Position numbers and translations under genes: made by a program. This document shows, piece by piece, positions 41,193 to 51,178 of a stretch of DNA of 64,000 nt (the first letter of the stretch is position 1; every line of letters begins with the position of its first letter). The DNA is from Apoda limacodes (taxonomy: Eukaryota; Arthropoda; Insecta; Lepidoptera; Limacodidae). The notes under the pieces are model-generated. The model ran no database searches. It saw nothing but the letters and a program-made list of their open reading frames with translations, and was not told the DNA's origin. The stretch is taken from the NCBI GenBank assembly GCA_946406115.1, contig OX291561.1:4828273-4892272 (forward strand), read 5' to 3'.

Positions 41193-42438
41193 CCCTTTAC
41201 AACCGAAGAAAATAATTTAATTGGAATTTTTTGAAATTCACATGACTTTTTCATGGGTGCCTAAGTATCATGTAAAAAATAAAATAAAAAATCTTGAAGT
41301 CTCTGGTTTCCTGTAAACTTACCCTCACGATCGTGGGACCTAGGAGATAGCTTGAAATGTGAGTTTTGTTGAGGTTGGGTATATGTTTTGTTATTAAAAT
41401 AAAATCAAATTAATTAAACAGTGTTTATAATCATCAGTCATTTATTAACGATATTAATAACGAGTAATCAAACATTTGGTATAATGATTTTGACAAAACA
41501 ATCAACAGTCTTATTAGAAATCTAAAATATTTCTTCCTTACTAGGTTAGTTATTTTTTTTTGGTATAAAACTTATAGAAATTTACACAAACATTACCATA
41601 AAGTACTTAAACTACTTTGTAAACACATGAGATCTTATTATTCGGTAATAGAGAGAATGCCTTCTTCTTCCACTAGCTTGTCCTCTTTCCGTAACCCACC
41701 CTCTACCTCTTACACTAGCCAGCCCTCTTGATGTTTTCCTGCCTGCTCTGCCTCTAGTGCTGAATGTTGCTGGAATATGGGGTAGTGTCTCATCCACTTC
41801 GGAGAACTCATCGCCAGAACCAGATCCACTCTCTTCAAGGTGATCTAAGACTCTCGCCACAATATCTTCCACAATATCATCATCGGCAAATTCCTCAATA
41901 TCCGAGTCGTTCCCATCTGCTAAAATCTGAGCGACTTGGTCATCCTTGAGGGGTATTTCTAAAAATTAATAAAAAACCCTTTGTTGAATGATCATACATA
42001 CACGAGAATCATGTTTAGGTACAAAAAATGTATGAAGATCCATTTAGAATGTATCACCTATCCTACACGATCGTGCGTCCTCTATTTTGAGTCACAATAT
42101 ACGCCTAAGTAAGCGTGCTATGTTCAAATGACATACATATGTATATACAACAACACTTATTAAAGTAATTCACATAAAAAAACAATAAAAATTGCATTAA
42201 TTAAATGAAAAACGAATAACGTACCCGGGCGAGTTCGCGCGCCAAAAAACGCAGCCATCCTTCACTGTAATTACGGGCGACTAACAAGTAAAAGCAAGGG
42301 GCCCACGCGAGTTTTTTCCAAGAAAAGGATAGCCTCACGATCGATCGAAGCCGGTTGCGTCTCGCAAAGTCGATTCGCTTACGCGCTAGAATTTTTGCAA
42401 ATTAAATCTCACTATCATATCAAGTCGGTTGTAAAGGG
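41193..42438 (-). mobile_element. piggyBac-like non-autonomous element, 14-bp TIRs, GTAT duplication
   Basis: Both ends read CCCTTTACAACCGA inwards (41193-41206 and, inverted, 42425-42438). GTAT flanks both sides (41189-41192 and 42439-42442). Joining the flanks with one GTAT restores the LINE's reading exactly. Subterminal 'cctcacgatcg' motifs occur at 41323 and 42333 and a related palindrome at 42063. The - strand keeps only the start of a piggyBac-like gene. The 4-bp duplication is not TTAA, which canonical piggyBac requires. Confidence 0.9.
41612..42259 (-). pseudogene. N-terminal exons of a piggyBac-like transposase
   Basis: A candidate first exon starts near 42257 ('MAAFFGARTRPG') and ends at a gtacgt donor. 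The second starts after '...aatttttag' at about 41959 and reads 'DDQVAQILADGNDSDIEEFA', 'DHLEESGSGSGDEFSEVDET', then a basic 'STRGRAGRKTSRGLASVRG' stretch. The acidic Asp/Ser/Glu start is typical of piggyBac transposases, but the DDD catalytic core is absent: the frame ends at 41612, close to the other TIR. An internally deleted derivative. Confidence 0.68.
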
Positions 42439-43684
42439 GTATTGGTCAGAGATGAGGCCCTCATACTGTACATACTGTTTCCGGTCACGAAGGTAACTAG
42501 AAAAAAATGGAGTTATTTAAGGGTAAATCCCACAGCCGCAAACCTACTTAAAAGTCATTATCCACAACGTCAAAGGCTTTTCGGAAGTCTAAATAGGCTG
42601 CATCTACTTGAGAACCGAAGTCTACTGCCCTAGTCGTATATGACCAAAAATCTAATAAGTTTGTGGCAGTAGATCGCCCCGTTCTAAATCCATGCTGCTC
42701 TTCCGCTAGCTGAGTTTCAATTTGACGAATTATTTTTCGTTGTAATATCGACTCAAACAATTTACAGAATGACGATAATACAGCTACTGGCCTATAGTCA
42801 CCTACGTCCGATCCGAAACTATTCTTTGGAACTAGCACGACTCTTGATAACTTCCATATGTCAGGATAGAAGGATTATTCTAAAAATAAATTAAATATAT
42901 ATAAAAAAGGGGCAGATAACGCGTATTTACAGTCTCTTACTAAATAAGGAGGGATGCCATCAGGGCCAGCAGACCCTTTAGGTTTTAGCTTCTTAAATGC
43001 AAACTCCAATTCTTCCCGCAGAATGCTTGAGATGTGAATCCGCCAACTGTCGCCAACGGCTGACAACATCGCCTCCTTAATGTCTAGCCGTGATGGTGTT
43101 GACGCATATACGGAGCTAAAGTATTCAGCAAACACTTTAGCGCACTGGTTCTGTGGTATTGCTGTACCAGTCTTAAATATTCTTTTACCCCCCTTTTTTG
43201 TAGAACGCTTCGAAGCTATAAAACCCCAGAATGCGCTCGGGTCGCGTTGTATATGCTGTTCAATTTGATTTTTTACAAATTGAAATCGTTTACTATATCT
43301 AATTTAACCAAAGTTCTGTACCGAGAAAAACTATCGTAATAAAGTTGACTACCACCCATATTCTTAGTCGTTTCCTCGAAACTTCCTCCACTCGACTCGG
43401 CCTCCCTCGACGAAATCCGTATTTTAAATTGTAAAAATCATCCTCGACTCACGTTCGAGTCAAGTTTGAGTTGAGGTCGAGTGGAGTATACAACTGTCAA
43501 ACTCAAGGTACGTAGGGACCTTCCTTAAGGAAGAAAACAAAGCTTTACGGTGACATTTTCATAATTTATAAAGTTGTATGTAAATAATGTCAAGTTTTAA
43601 TGATTTCATTGAATATATATAAAATATTATAATAAAATTATAATATTATATGCCAATAATAGCCACTCCTTTTTCTGATTGCAG

Positions 43685-44452
43685 ATAGTTTGTGGCGATC
43701 TACACAAGATAAGTCAGTCGAAAACTTCAAAAATTGTTGCCCGAATATCTAAACTTCTAGCCTTAAAAGTAGGAACCTATATAAGATTCCCTCAAAGAAG
43801 CGAAATGGCGGATGTTAAAAGAATGTTCCACAGTAAAGCTGGCTTTCCTGGAGTCATAGGTGCTATAGATTGCACTCACATACCAATACAAAACCCTAAC
43901 AGAGTGAATGGTGAAGCATTCCGCAACCGTAAGGGTACATTTTCAATGAATGTTCAAATTGTTTGCGGACCAAATATGGAAATATACGACATTGTATCTC
44001 GCTGGCCAGGTTCTCTATATGATTCTCGCATTTTTCATAATAGTAGATGCTGTATGCGATTTGAGGAAGGTGATCTAAAAGAAACAGGTGTATTAGTTGG
44101 TGACAGTGGTTATGCACAGACATCATACATGTTCACACCAGTATATAATCCCCAAACACAGCCCGAAATACGCTATAATAGGTCTCATATTACCGCTAGG
44201 AACATCATTGAAAAATTTAATGGAGTATGGAAGAGAAAATTTGCATGTTTAAGTAGAAAATTACAAAACAATTTAATCAACACATGCAACATAATAGTTT
44301 CTTGTGCTGTTTTACACAAAATTTGCATTATGACGAATGAAGCAATGCCAGAACCAGCTGTGGAAATTGAAACTATTCCTGTAGAAAGAAGTATCGACTC
44401 TGCTCGTGGAAGTTTAATCAGATCTGCATTCGTTCAACGACATTTTAGTTAG
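43685..44452 (+). CDS. Harbinger (HARBI1-like) transposase, 5'-incomplete
   Basis: DDE transposase (DDE_Tnp_4 type). Motifs: 'GFPGVIGAIDCTHIPIQNP' (first Asp), 'GPNMEIYDIVSRWPGSLYDS', 'GVLVGDSGYAQTSYMFTPV' (second Asp) and 'ARNIIEKFNGVWKRKFACLS' (catalytic Glu). The domain is uninterrupted and the C-terminus ('RSAFVQRHFS') reaches a TAG. Upstream of 43685 sequence reads '...tttctgattgcag', a splice acceptor, so this is a downstream exon; the N-terminal exon was not found, perhaps lost when the LINE at 43350 was inserted. The three catalytic residues are in place, so this exon alone looks functional. Confidence 0.88.
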   Translation: MVCGDLHKISQSKTSKIVARISKLLALKVGTYIRFPQRSEMADVKRMFHSKAGFPGVIGAIDCTHIPIQNPNRVNGEAFRNRKGTFSMNVQIVCGPNMEIYDIVSRWPGSLYDSRIFHNSRCCMRFEEGDLKETGVLVGDSGYAQTSYMFTPVYNPQTQPEIRYNRSHITARNIIEKFNGVWKRKFACLSRKLQNNLINTCNIIVSCAVLHKICIMTNEAMPEPAVEIETIPVERSIDSARGSLIRSAFVQRHFS

Positions 44453-44564
44453 TAAATAAATATTAGTTGTTTGCCGATTACAAGAAGTACATCTATTGTT
44501 TTAGTTGTTTAGTGCCTTACAAACATGTCTTAAATGTTAATAAAAGAGTGATTTTTAATGATTT

Positions 44565-45030
44565 TAGCAATTTGACCTATACAGGACAGACAGACGTTAC
44601 CTATCTACATTGCATTGCCACATGAACTCAAAGTACTTACAAAGTGGTTGCAATGTTCAAGAAAGACACATATTTTTATATTGAATTGTCATTTGAACTT
44701 AAATTTCATATAAATATTACTTGTTCAATACCAATTTAGCTAAAATCAACTTTAATGATTTAAGGGAGACGGACAGACAAGAGATATTTTTATTGTATTG
44801 TCATTTAAACTTAAAGTTCATATAAAACTTGCCTGTTTTATACTAATTTATTTAACCCAAATTTAAAGATTTGTGGAAGACGAACAGAGAGACATATTTT
44901 ATCTTGTATTGTCGTTTAACTCGAATTTCATACCCAATTGCACTATTCTAAACCAAATTACTCGAAATTATTTATATAGTTTTGAGGAAGATGGGCAGAC
45001 AGACGTTAAATTGCATTGTTATGTGGACCT
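44565..45030. repeat. Degenerate tandem repeat, ~105-112 bp, four to five units
   Basis: Phrase 'agacggacagacaagagata' and its variants occur at about 44586, 44662, 44768, 44876 and 44988, each followed by 'ttgtattgtcatttgaactt' or similar and 'catataaa...cctgttttatact'. It occupies the gap between the two Harbinger genes. Confidence 0.78.
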
Positions 45031-45189
45031 AATCGACAGATAGAGATGGCAGGTTAAGCTATATAAAAGAACATTTCCTATTATTTATTAATTGGACATA
45101 TGGCAAGATTCTAAACAATGGCTATATGGGACTTCTATTTAGGATGTTATTAGAGATAAAATAAGACAAGGAAAAAAAAATTACTATGA

Positions 45190-46898
45190 TTGTGTATTAA
45201 TCTCACATTCAGCTTGTATTCGTTTAGATTTATTTAATGAAAATATTTCTTCAGCTTTTTGCCTTTCAATTTTGGCTTTTAAATAATTTCTTCAGCAGCC
45301 TTTACAAGCCATTCCTGCTCTTTTAGTTTTAATTGGTGTAATTCTTCTTCTCTTTTCTGAAGTTTATCATAATTATATTTTCGAATAGAGATTTCTTCAG
45401 AAATAACTTGGCTTCTTATGTTTCTGCCACCTTAAAAAAAATAAAGCTGTTATTATTTTTTAATGCAAGATCAAAAATAGCAAAGTAGTTGGTTTAACTC
45501 AGCATTATACTTTGATTTAATACCTATATGTTGAGCAGCAGGTGTATCATAATCAAGGAGTCTAGACCCAGATCGTAGACTAGACATATCTAGAAGGAAA
45601 CAAAGTGATGTTATTAACAATTAACAAGACATACATATTAATCGTGGTTTCAAACAACAAAACTACATTTTTTTTTTATTTAGGTACCTTGAGCATCAGT
45701 TGTATGTGATCTTGAGGGAGGGGTTGGAGTATCAGGAATGTCTAAAGAATTTAACAAAAAATAATGATTATTGACATAAAGGTTTATTGCAAAATGATAA
45801 ATAAGATTAAAAATTATTTTGGCACTTTTACCACTGTTAAATTATTTTAGGGCACTGTTGTGACTAGAATTGTTACTCAATTATGGACAATATACTTAAA
45901 TTGTACCTGTCACTGCTTCAGTTTCAGTTAAACTGCTTCTTTGGTTACCTCCAGATATCTGCAATTCTATGTTCTCGCTTTCAACAACTTCTGAAACAAT
46001 AAGCATGCCTGAAATGTTGAAAAATATACTTACATTAATTTACCGTAACTTTTAATACACTTCTATTATACTATCCATAGTATTCAATTCATGCAGAAGA
46101 ACTGGGCAATACAGGTAGAGTTTACCTAAATGTAGCTAAATGATAAACATTATAGATACCAACAAATGATATACTTATATTTACCTTCAGTTGATGTTGA
46201 CTGAAGCGCACCATTGTCACTGTCAACCACAAAATGCAGCTCCATATTTGTTTGTGCATTCAATGGATCTTCGACCATTGTTATATCACACTGTGATGGA
46301 CCTGGCGAAGGGTTATAATATGGTCCAGCTCCAGTCTTCATACGCTCTCTTTTTTCTAAAGCTAGGACACTCTTTTTTCTTGTTTTCATATTGTTCCAAC
46401 ATTTTTTGAGTTGAGCTTCGGTTCTCTATAAAATAAAGTAACAAAAAATTTATGTAAACAGAAGTAATTTTTTATTGTACATATTGTTTAGTTATTGTTT
46501 CGTACCTTATTAAGTATTGGTCAGAGTAACTAAAAGAGGGCGCAAGGGAAAAGACTATTTCTTAGCGCCCTCTTTTGTAGACCCCAACCCAAGTATTAAT
46601 TGAAATCAGATCATACACATATACCAATAAAATAAGGAAGGAAAATAATTGTAACGATTCGAAAGTGTTAATTCCTGAACCTAATTGAATCAAAAAGTTT
46701 TGAATTTTGAATCGTATTACTTACCTGTGTAATATTTGATCCCGTCGGATTGTACTCTTCAGTCAAGCGTACCCACGCCAATTTTTAAACAGCTGGATTT
46801 CCAGCTTGCATAGTAGCAGTGGTGTGTAACTTATATTTAATTATTAACTCCTGAAGTATTAATTTTTCACTTTCAGAAAAGATTTGTCTTCCACTCAT
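45190..46898 (-). pseudogene. Harbinger Myb/SANT-like DNA-binding protein, spliced, damaged
   Basis: Exon 1 is 46898-46725: ATG, 'SGRQIFSESEKLILQELIIK', an in-frame TAA after 'GNPAV', then 'KLAWVRLTEEYNPTGSNITQ' and donor CAG|gtaagt. Exon 2 is 46425-46185, with acceptor 'ttttatag', 'KKCWNNMKTRKKSVLALEKR' and donor AAG|gtaaat. Together they form the Myb/SANT-like domain with its W...W...W spacing. Smaller exons follow (about 45990-45906, 45740-45689, 45592-45528). The last exon, from 45430, encodes a coiled-coil-like 'YDKLQKREEELHQLKLKEQE' then a frameshift. It would target the transposase to TIRs; the TAA suggests it is dead. Confidence 0.75.
46532..46576. repeat. Perfect 12-bp inverted repeat in intron 1
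   Basis: 'aaaagagggcgc' and 'gcgccctctttt' 21 bp apart. Lies inside the first intron of the Myb/SANT-like gene and is much more GC-rich than its surroundings. Confidence 0.88.
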
Positions 46899-46984
46899 GA
46901 TAAAATGACGATAATAACAAATCCACAACAAAAGTATCTAATCACACCGTTTTATTAATTTGTTTACTTACGAACACGTGTGCC

Positions 46985-47285
46985 TATTCTATAGAGCCCT
47001 GGCTGGTTATTGTTTTTGTTAGTAGCGCCATTTGTTATTAAGGTAACGTATAGTAGGTTATTCAGTCAAAATTGATCTCGCCTTGTTACTAAAAAAAGAG
47101 TTTAAAAAGGCCGCTTGAGGATGAGTTATTGCTTGAATTTGAATTTACCTTATGTAAATTAAAAATTTGATTCTACATCCGATCTTTATATGACAAATTA
47201 TTGACCTATACAATATTACTAAACTTTTAATATAGATGTCGCTTTGCACAAACTGAGATAAGTATACCATAGATGAATCCCGTAA
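46985..47285. other. Spacer
   Basis: Possible right end region of the Harbinger element; no ORF and no clear TIR. Nothing else seen. Confidence 0.5.
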
Positions 47286-47288
47286 TTT

Positions 47289-47608
47289 GTCATGCTTTTA
47301 TCTGTGCTTATACAAAATCGTTTAGCCAACTAAACAAAATGAAATCACCTCCAAACAATGACGTCATTTGTGACGTATTCTATCGTTTTAGGGATGACGT
47401 TGGTGTACAGAAGGTAAAAAATGGGGGCGAGCACGGACCCGTATTTTTGTCATGCTTTTATCTGTGCTTATATAAAATCGTTTAGCCAACTAAACAAAAT
47501 GAAATCACCTCCAAACAATGACGTCATTTGTGACGTATTCCTCGTTTTAGGGATTTCGTTGGTGTACAGAAGGTACAAAATGGGGGCGAGCACGGACCCT
47601 TGCGGGAC
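47289..47608. repeat. 160-bp tandem duplication inside the Jockey RT
   Basis: 'gtcatgcttttatctgtgct' begins at 47289 and 47449. The two copies are about 95% identical and each contains RT block B ('GSVLAPI-YLLYTN' on the - strand). 160 is not a multiple of three. Confidence 0.95.
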
Positions 47609-48633
47609 TCCTGCTCCTATGGGACGGGGGAAGAGAGAGTGCCTTCAACTTTGTAGCGAAAGCTACAATTCGACATATAGTCTCGTATGATGAGCACGAG
47701 ACGATCTGGCAACTGAAAGTTTTACAGTTTAAAAATTAAACCGTTGTGCCAGACTTTGTCGAAAGCTTTCGCTACATCGAAGAAGACAGCGCCCTTTTGG
47801 CGGGTCTTACCTAATGCTGGTTGGAAGCCAGTGAGAATATGTTCCGTTATGCGCAGGACTTGATGGACGCATGAGTGTTTGGCACGGAAGCCGAACTGCT
47901 CGTCTATTAAAATGCCTCTGGAGACTATAGCGTTCCGTAGGCGAGCGAGGAGGAGGCGTTCATAGAGTTTACCAAGGGCCTTTAGTAAACTTATAGGGCG
48001 ATAGGAGGACGGCTCGGTACGAGCTTTGCCTGGCTTATGGATGCCTATAACAATTGCATCTTTCCATTGAGAAGGAAAGATGCAATGTTCGATAGCAGCG
48101 TTAAAGATCGCTACTAGGAGGCAGAGAAGGGGAAGAGTGAAAGGCTTTAGGATATCGTTAGAGATATCGTCCGCACCGGGGGCTTGACGGGGGCGTAGGT
48201 CTTTGATGACCTGTATGACTTCGTCGACAGTGACAGGGGGCAGGGGGTCTTGTGGAGGCAGAGAAGTTCTGCGCTCCACTTCGCCGTCTACCTCGCGCAT
48301 GTGGTCGGGATCGAACGGCTGTGTGCTTAAGGCACATTGGGCTTGGAGGCTAGACGCTAGGCAATCCGCTTTTTCGTCGTCATTGAACGCGGGAACGTTG
48401 TTGGGACGAGTTAACGGAGGGAGAGAGTTGGCGGTGTCGGATTTTAGAGCTCTGGCTAAGTGCCAAAAGGTTTGGTGAGAAGGAGAATTGTTCTCTATAA
48501 GATCACCGAAACGTTGGGCGCGAAGCTCAGCTACAGCGGTTCTTACACGGCGGTGTAAGTCGTTGAAGCGAGCTTTATTTTCGATGGTGGGAGCGCGATC
48601 GCGTGCGCGGCGGGCCGCGTTACGCTCAGTCAT
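47470..48633 (-). pseudogene. Jockey LINE copy 1 reverse transcriptase, N-terminal half
   Basis: Open from 48633 to 47722. After a pre-RT helix rich in Arg/Ala come 'RPRQAPGADDISNDILKPF' (block 1), 'IVIGIHKPGKARTEPSSYRP' (2), 'LLKALGKLYERLLLARL', 'EQFGFRAKHSCVHQVLRI' and 'GAVFFDVAKAFDKVWHNGLI' (block A, catalytic Asp). A frame break at 47722 leads to 'MSNCSFRYKVEGTLSSPRPI' and 'GAGVPQGSVLAPI' (block B), which is then repeated. The FADD box and thumb are absent. Confidence 0.85.
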
Positions 48634-48724
48634 TAGCGACCTGAAGTGCTGAGGCAGGATTAGGTGGTGAAAATCACCAACCGTTACCTATCTTGAGCAC
48701 TCGGAAACGGTGGCGGTCAGGTGG

Positions 48725-49402
48725 CTACTGAGTGCAATTTTCGAGCAATTGCCCAAATTTATCCCAGTCCGTCACGGTTCTAGTGTCGGGAGAAGAGTCC
48801 GAAGGGGAACCTAATCGGAGGAGGACAGGGCGGTGGTCCGAGTCAAGTTCTTCAAGCACCTCTATAGAGCGAAAGACGTTGACAGCAGGGAGGGGAGCAG
48901 GCACGAGCGGAGCCTGTTGGCGGGGGGCGGGGGGGCGCGATTTACCCTGTTTGGGAGCTTTGGGGCACCCGCGGTTATTCGCAGGGTGGCCTTCGCTCCC
49001 ACAGAGTACGCAAGCGACCGGGTCGGATGCGTTAACGCGATCGCGATCACATTCCGGAGTGGCGTGATCGCGCAGACATTTCACTCAGCGCGGTCTGCGT
49101 CTGCAGTTGCGCTGTGCGTGGCCATACATCTGGCATCGGTGGCATTGTCCTGGGTTCGACCGCTTGTGCGGAGTCTCGACCCGGACGCCCTTGAGGCTGC
49201 ACACATCTTTAATATTAAAGATGGCTTTGCCCTCGTTGGTGAGGTCTAGCACTACGAGCACCATGTTGTAGCACTCAGATCGGTTGCGGCCGTTGTACAT
49301 ACGATGTACTTCCCTTACAGGGAGGCCTTGGACGATTAAGTCGTCCTGGACAGTTTTTGCGGAGAATGCCTTAGGGACTCCCCTTACAACTGCCCTGAGC
49401 AC
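48725..49402 (-). pseudogene. Jockey ORF1 C-terminal knuckles fused to the end of the endonuclease
   Basis: 49402-49085 encodes the ORF1 nucleic-acid-binding part ('VVRGVPKAFSAKTVQDDLIV' then CCHC 'GQCHRCQMYGHAQRNC'). 49084-48725 continues with 'ACVLCGSEGHPANNRGCPKA' (second/third knuckle). After 'PAVNVF' it switches to 'LEELDSDHRPVLLRLG', the terminal SDHxPV motif of an APE endonuclease. So a deletion has removed the ORF1 end, ORF2 start and nearly all the endonuclease, leaving one continuous frame across the joint. Confidence 0.8.
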
Positions 49403-49464
49403 GCGTTCTTCGGCGTGTACGTATGGTACTCGTATTTCTGAGCCGTAAGAAAGGCCGTCAGATT

Positions 49465-50278
49465 TCAGAAATCTGTTGGCGTCGGGACTTGGACTTTGAT
49501 GCCGCGTTCGGCATCGTTGCGGGCGTGCGTATAATTGATATGCTTGGCCTTCATCGCGTTAGCGATGTTTGGCCAGGCCCCTTTGTCTTTGATGACAACA
49601 GGGGGCGGAGTTTTTTCCTTCCGTCCCGAAGTGGGACAGTCGGCCTGCGAAGAGGTGGCGGCGGGGGTTGTGTCCATGGCGGCTGGCTCAGGGCTGGCCG
49701 CCGAGGTGGACGGGGACGGGGAAGTGCTAGGCGCTTTGAGGCGTTTAGCCTCAGAATTGGAGGGAGGAGGAGTAGACTCCTGAGCGGATGCCGCCGAACC
49801 GTTTTTTGACTTGGCGGTCTTCTTCCGCTTTTTCCCCTTTTTTGTCCCCAGGCCAACCACTCCTCGTTTGAGGACAACGCCGACTCAGCGGACATTACGG
49901 TTACCGGGGACAGGGGTGCGGTTTCGGAAGTTGCGGGGGACGGGGAGCGAGTGATCGAGAAAGGGTCACATCAGCTACCGGAGTGGGGGGACGATTTGGC
50001 ACAGGGGCCCGAAGAGTGCGGCGAGCGACACGTGGGTCGCGAGGGCGGGGGTCGCGGCAGAGAGAGCGCGTGCGGGGAGAGCGAGAGCGCGAACGAGTGC
50101 GCGAGCGAGACGGGGAACGCGGCGGCGAACACAGAGAGGGCACGGGCTTGTCGTGCGCTGTGAGGGCAGCCACAGCCTGGGAAGAGCAGGCTTGGACCAG
50201 ATCTGAGTGATCACGAAGACAAGCTTTGATGAACTCCCCTATTTGGTTCCGGGACATACCTTTGAGTACTTCGGCCAT
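49465..50278 (-). pseudogene. Jockey ORF1 N-terminal region, frameshifted
   Basis: Likely start at ATG 50278 ('MAEVLKGMSRNQIGEFIKAC'). The following Arg/Ser/Pro-rich segment ('SRTRSRSRSPRTRSLCRDPR') resembles an RS-type RNA-binding tail. After 49901 the frame changes twice before the Lys-rich 'GTKKGKKRKKTAKSKNG' segment and 'IKDKGAWPNIANAMKAKHI'. High GC is typical of Jockey ORF1 coding regions against the AT-rich surroundings. Frameshifts make it non-functional. Confidence 0.68.
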
Positions 50279-51178
50279 CGAGTGGCCGAGGTGTAGTTTG
50301 TGAGTACCTAGTGACTCCCCACCATTGCTGGCGAGGAGCAAGAATACCTAAGTGTGGCCAAGCGCCCCGCAGTGCTACGGATTGCTTGGTGTGTACCTAA
50401 CTCCTAATCCTACGGCCGGGGTTACGTTGTCACCGTTAGGTTTGCCCCCGAGCAACGAGTCGTTTATGAATAAGAAACGTTAGGTAGACCGCAACTCTGA
50501 AAAGAGCTATACGATCTCACCCACCAGCCCTTGAGCACTCGGAACTGGATTTCTACAAACAAGACGCAATCGAGACTTAAAACGCGAGAATGCGCGGAGT
50601 GGGGAACTGCTGAAGCGGAAATACTACACTAGCGATTTAACCCAAAGCCGGACTCAGGCCGGGCGAACCAGCGTCAGTCAAAGAGGCAAGCGAGGGTCAC
50701 CACTATGCGTAGTAGTTCCGCGACTACGAGAACACACACTCACACACAAAAACACACAGTATCGCTTCGATAAACTTCGCGTTATGGGTGCGATGAAAAG
50801 CGCGAAAGCACACTCAGAGCGGGCCGAGATGCAAATTCCCAGCCAATACGTTGTGTAACCGAGCAGCGCTCAACACTCAGTCCGATTTTTCAAGAATTGC
50901 GGGCAATAATCCAAACAACAATTCGAGGTCGTCACTGCTTCACACACAGGAATGCACACCAGCTGAGTCACCACTGCACGGAGCACAATGAGAGCACTTG
51001 ACGCTCTAGAACACGACCGCACAACACGAAAGTCGAATCGGGAATCCTGAAAAGGGTTGATGATGCTGTTTTCTTCTCGCTCTAATAAATTGAGTGGGGA
51101 AACTGTGTCAGAGTTGTGGCTCTTTTGCAGTGGTTTCTTCCGCCGTCCGCTACAGCGAACAGGATGTTGATTTCGTTT

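Larger units (their letters stand above)
40230..43350 (-). mobile_element. Jockey-superfamily LINE, RT to C-terminus, split by a DNA transposon
   Basis: - strand LINE coding in several frames: 'KGSAGPDGIPPYLV' (RT block 1, about 42960), 'GDYRPVAVLSSFCKLFE' (2a), 'AAYLDFRKAFDVVDND' (block A), then 'SSYLRDRKQYVQYEGLISDQ', 'FTHSGVSQGSN' (block B, 41200), 'CLLFADDLKLFMEI' (block C, intact FADD), 'VRDLGVTLSDYMTFIYHI', and the C-terminus 'QSLHVPDNYV'-like region near 40405 and 'RRLFAETESRTALGW' at about 40375. The 1,246-bp element at 41193-42438 separates blocks A and B. Several stops; no endonuclease domain remains. Confidence 0.82.
43560..46900. mobile_element. PIF/Harbinger element, two genes facing each other
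   Basis: The transposase is on + (43679-44452) and the Myb/SANT-like partner on - (46898-45190), with a ~105-112-bp tandem repeat in between. This two-gene design is known for PIF/Harbinger transposons, where both proteins are needed. I did not identify the terminal inverted repeats or the 3-bp (TWA) target duplication, so the limits are approximate; a palindromic 'actcgactc...gaggtcgagtggag' area at 43385-43490 may be close to the left end. Confidence 0.75.
47285..51040 (-). mobile_element. Jockey-clade LINE (copy 1), endonuclease lost, 3'-truncated
   Basis: 5' region 51040-50350 is GC-rich non-coding, ORF1 is 50278-49085 in three frames, a junction ORF (49084-48725) fuses ORF1's knuckles to the last bit of the endonuclease, then the RT (48633-47470). 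The RT stops after block B in a 160-bp tandem duplication. So it carries two large defects: loss of most of the APE domain and loss of everything after the RT's block B. The start at about 51040 is inferred from where the upstream LINE's 3' region ends. Confidence 0.82.
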
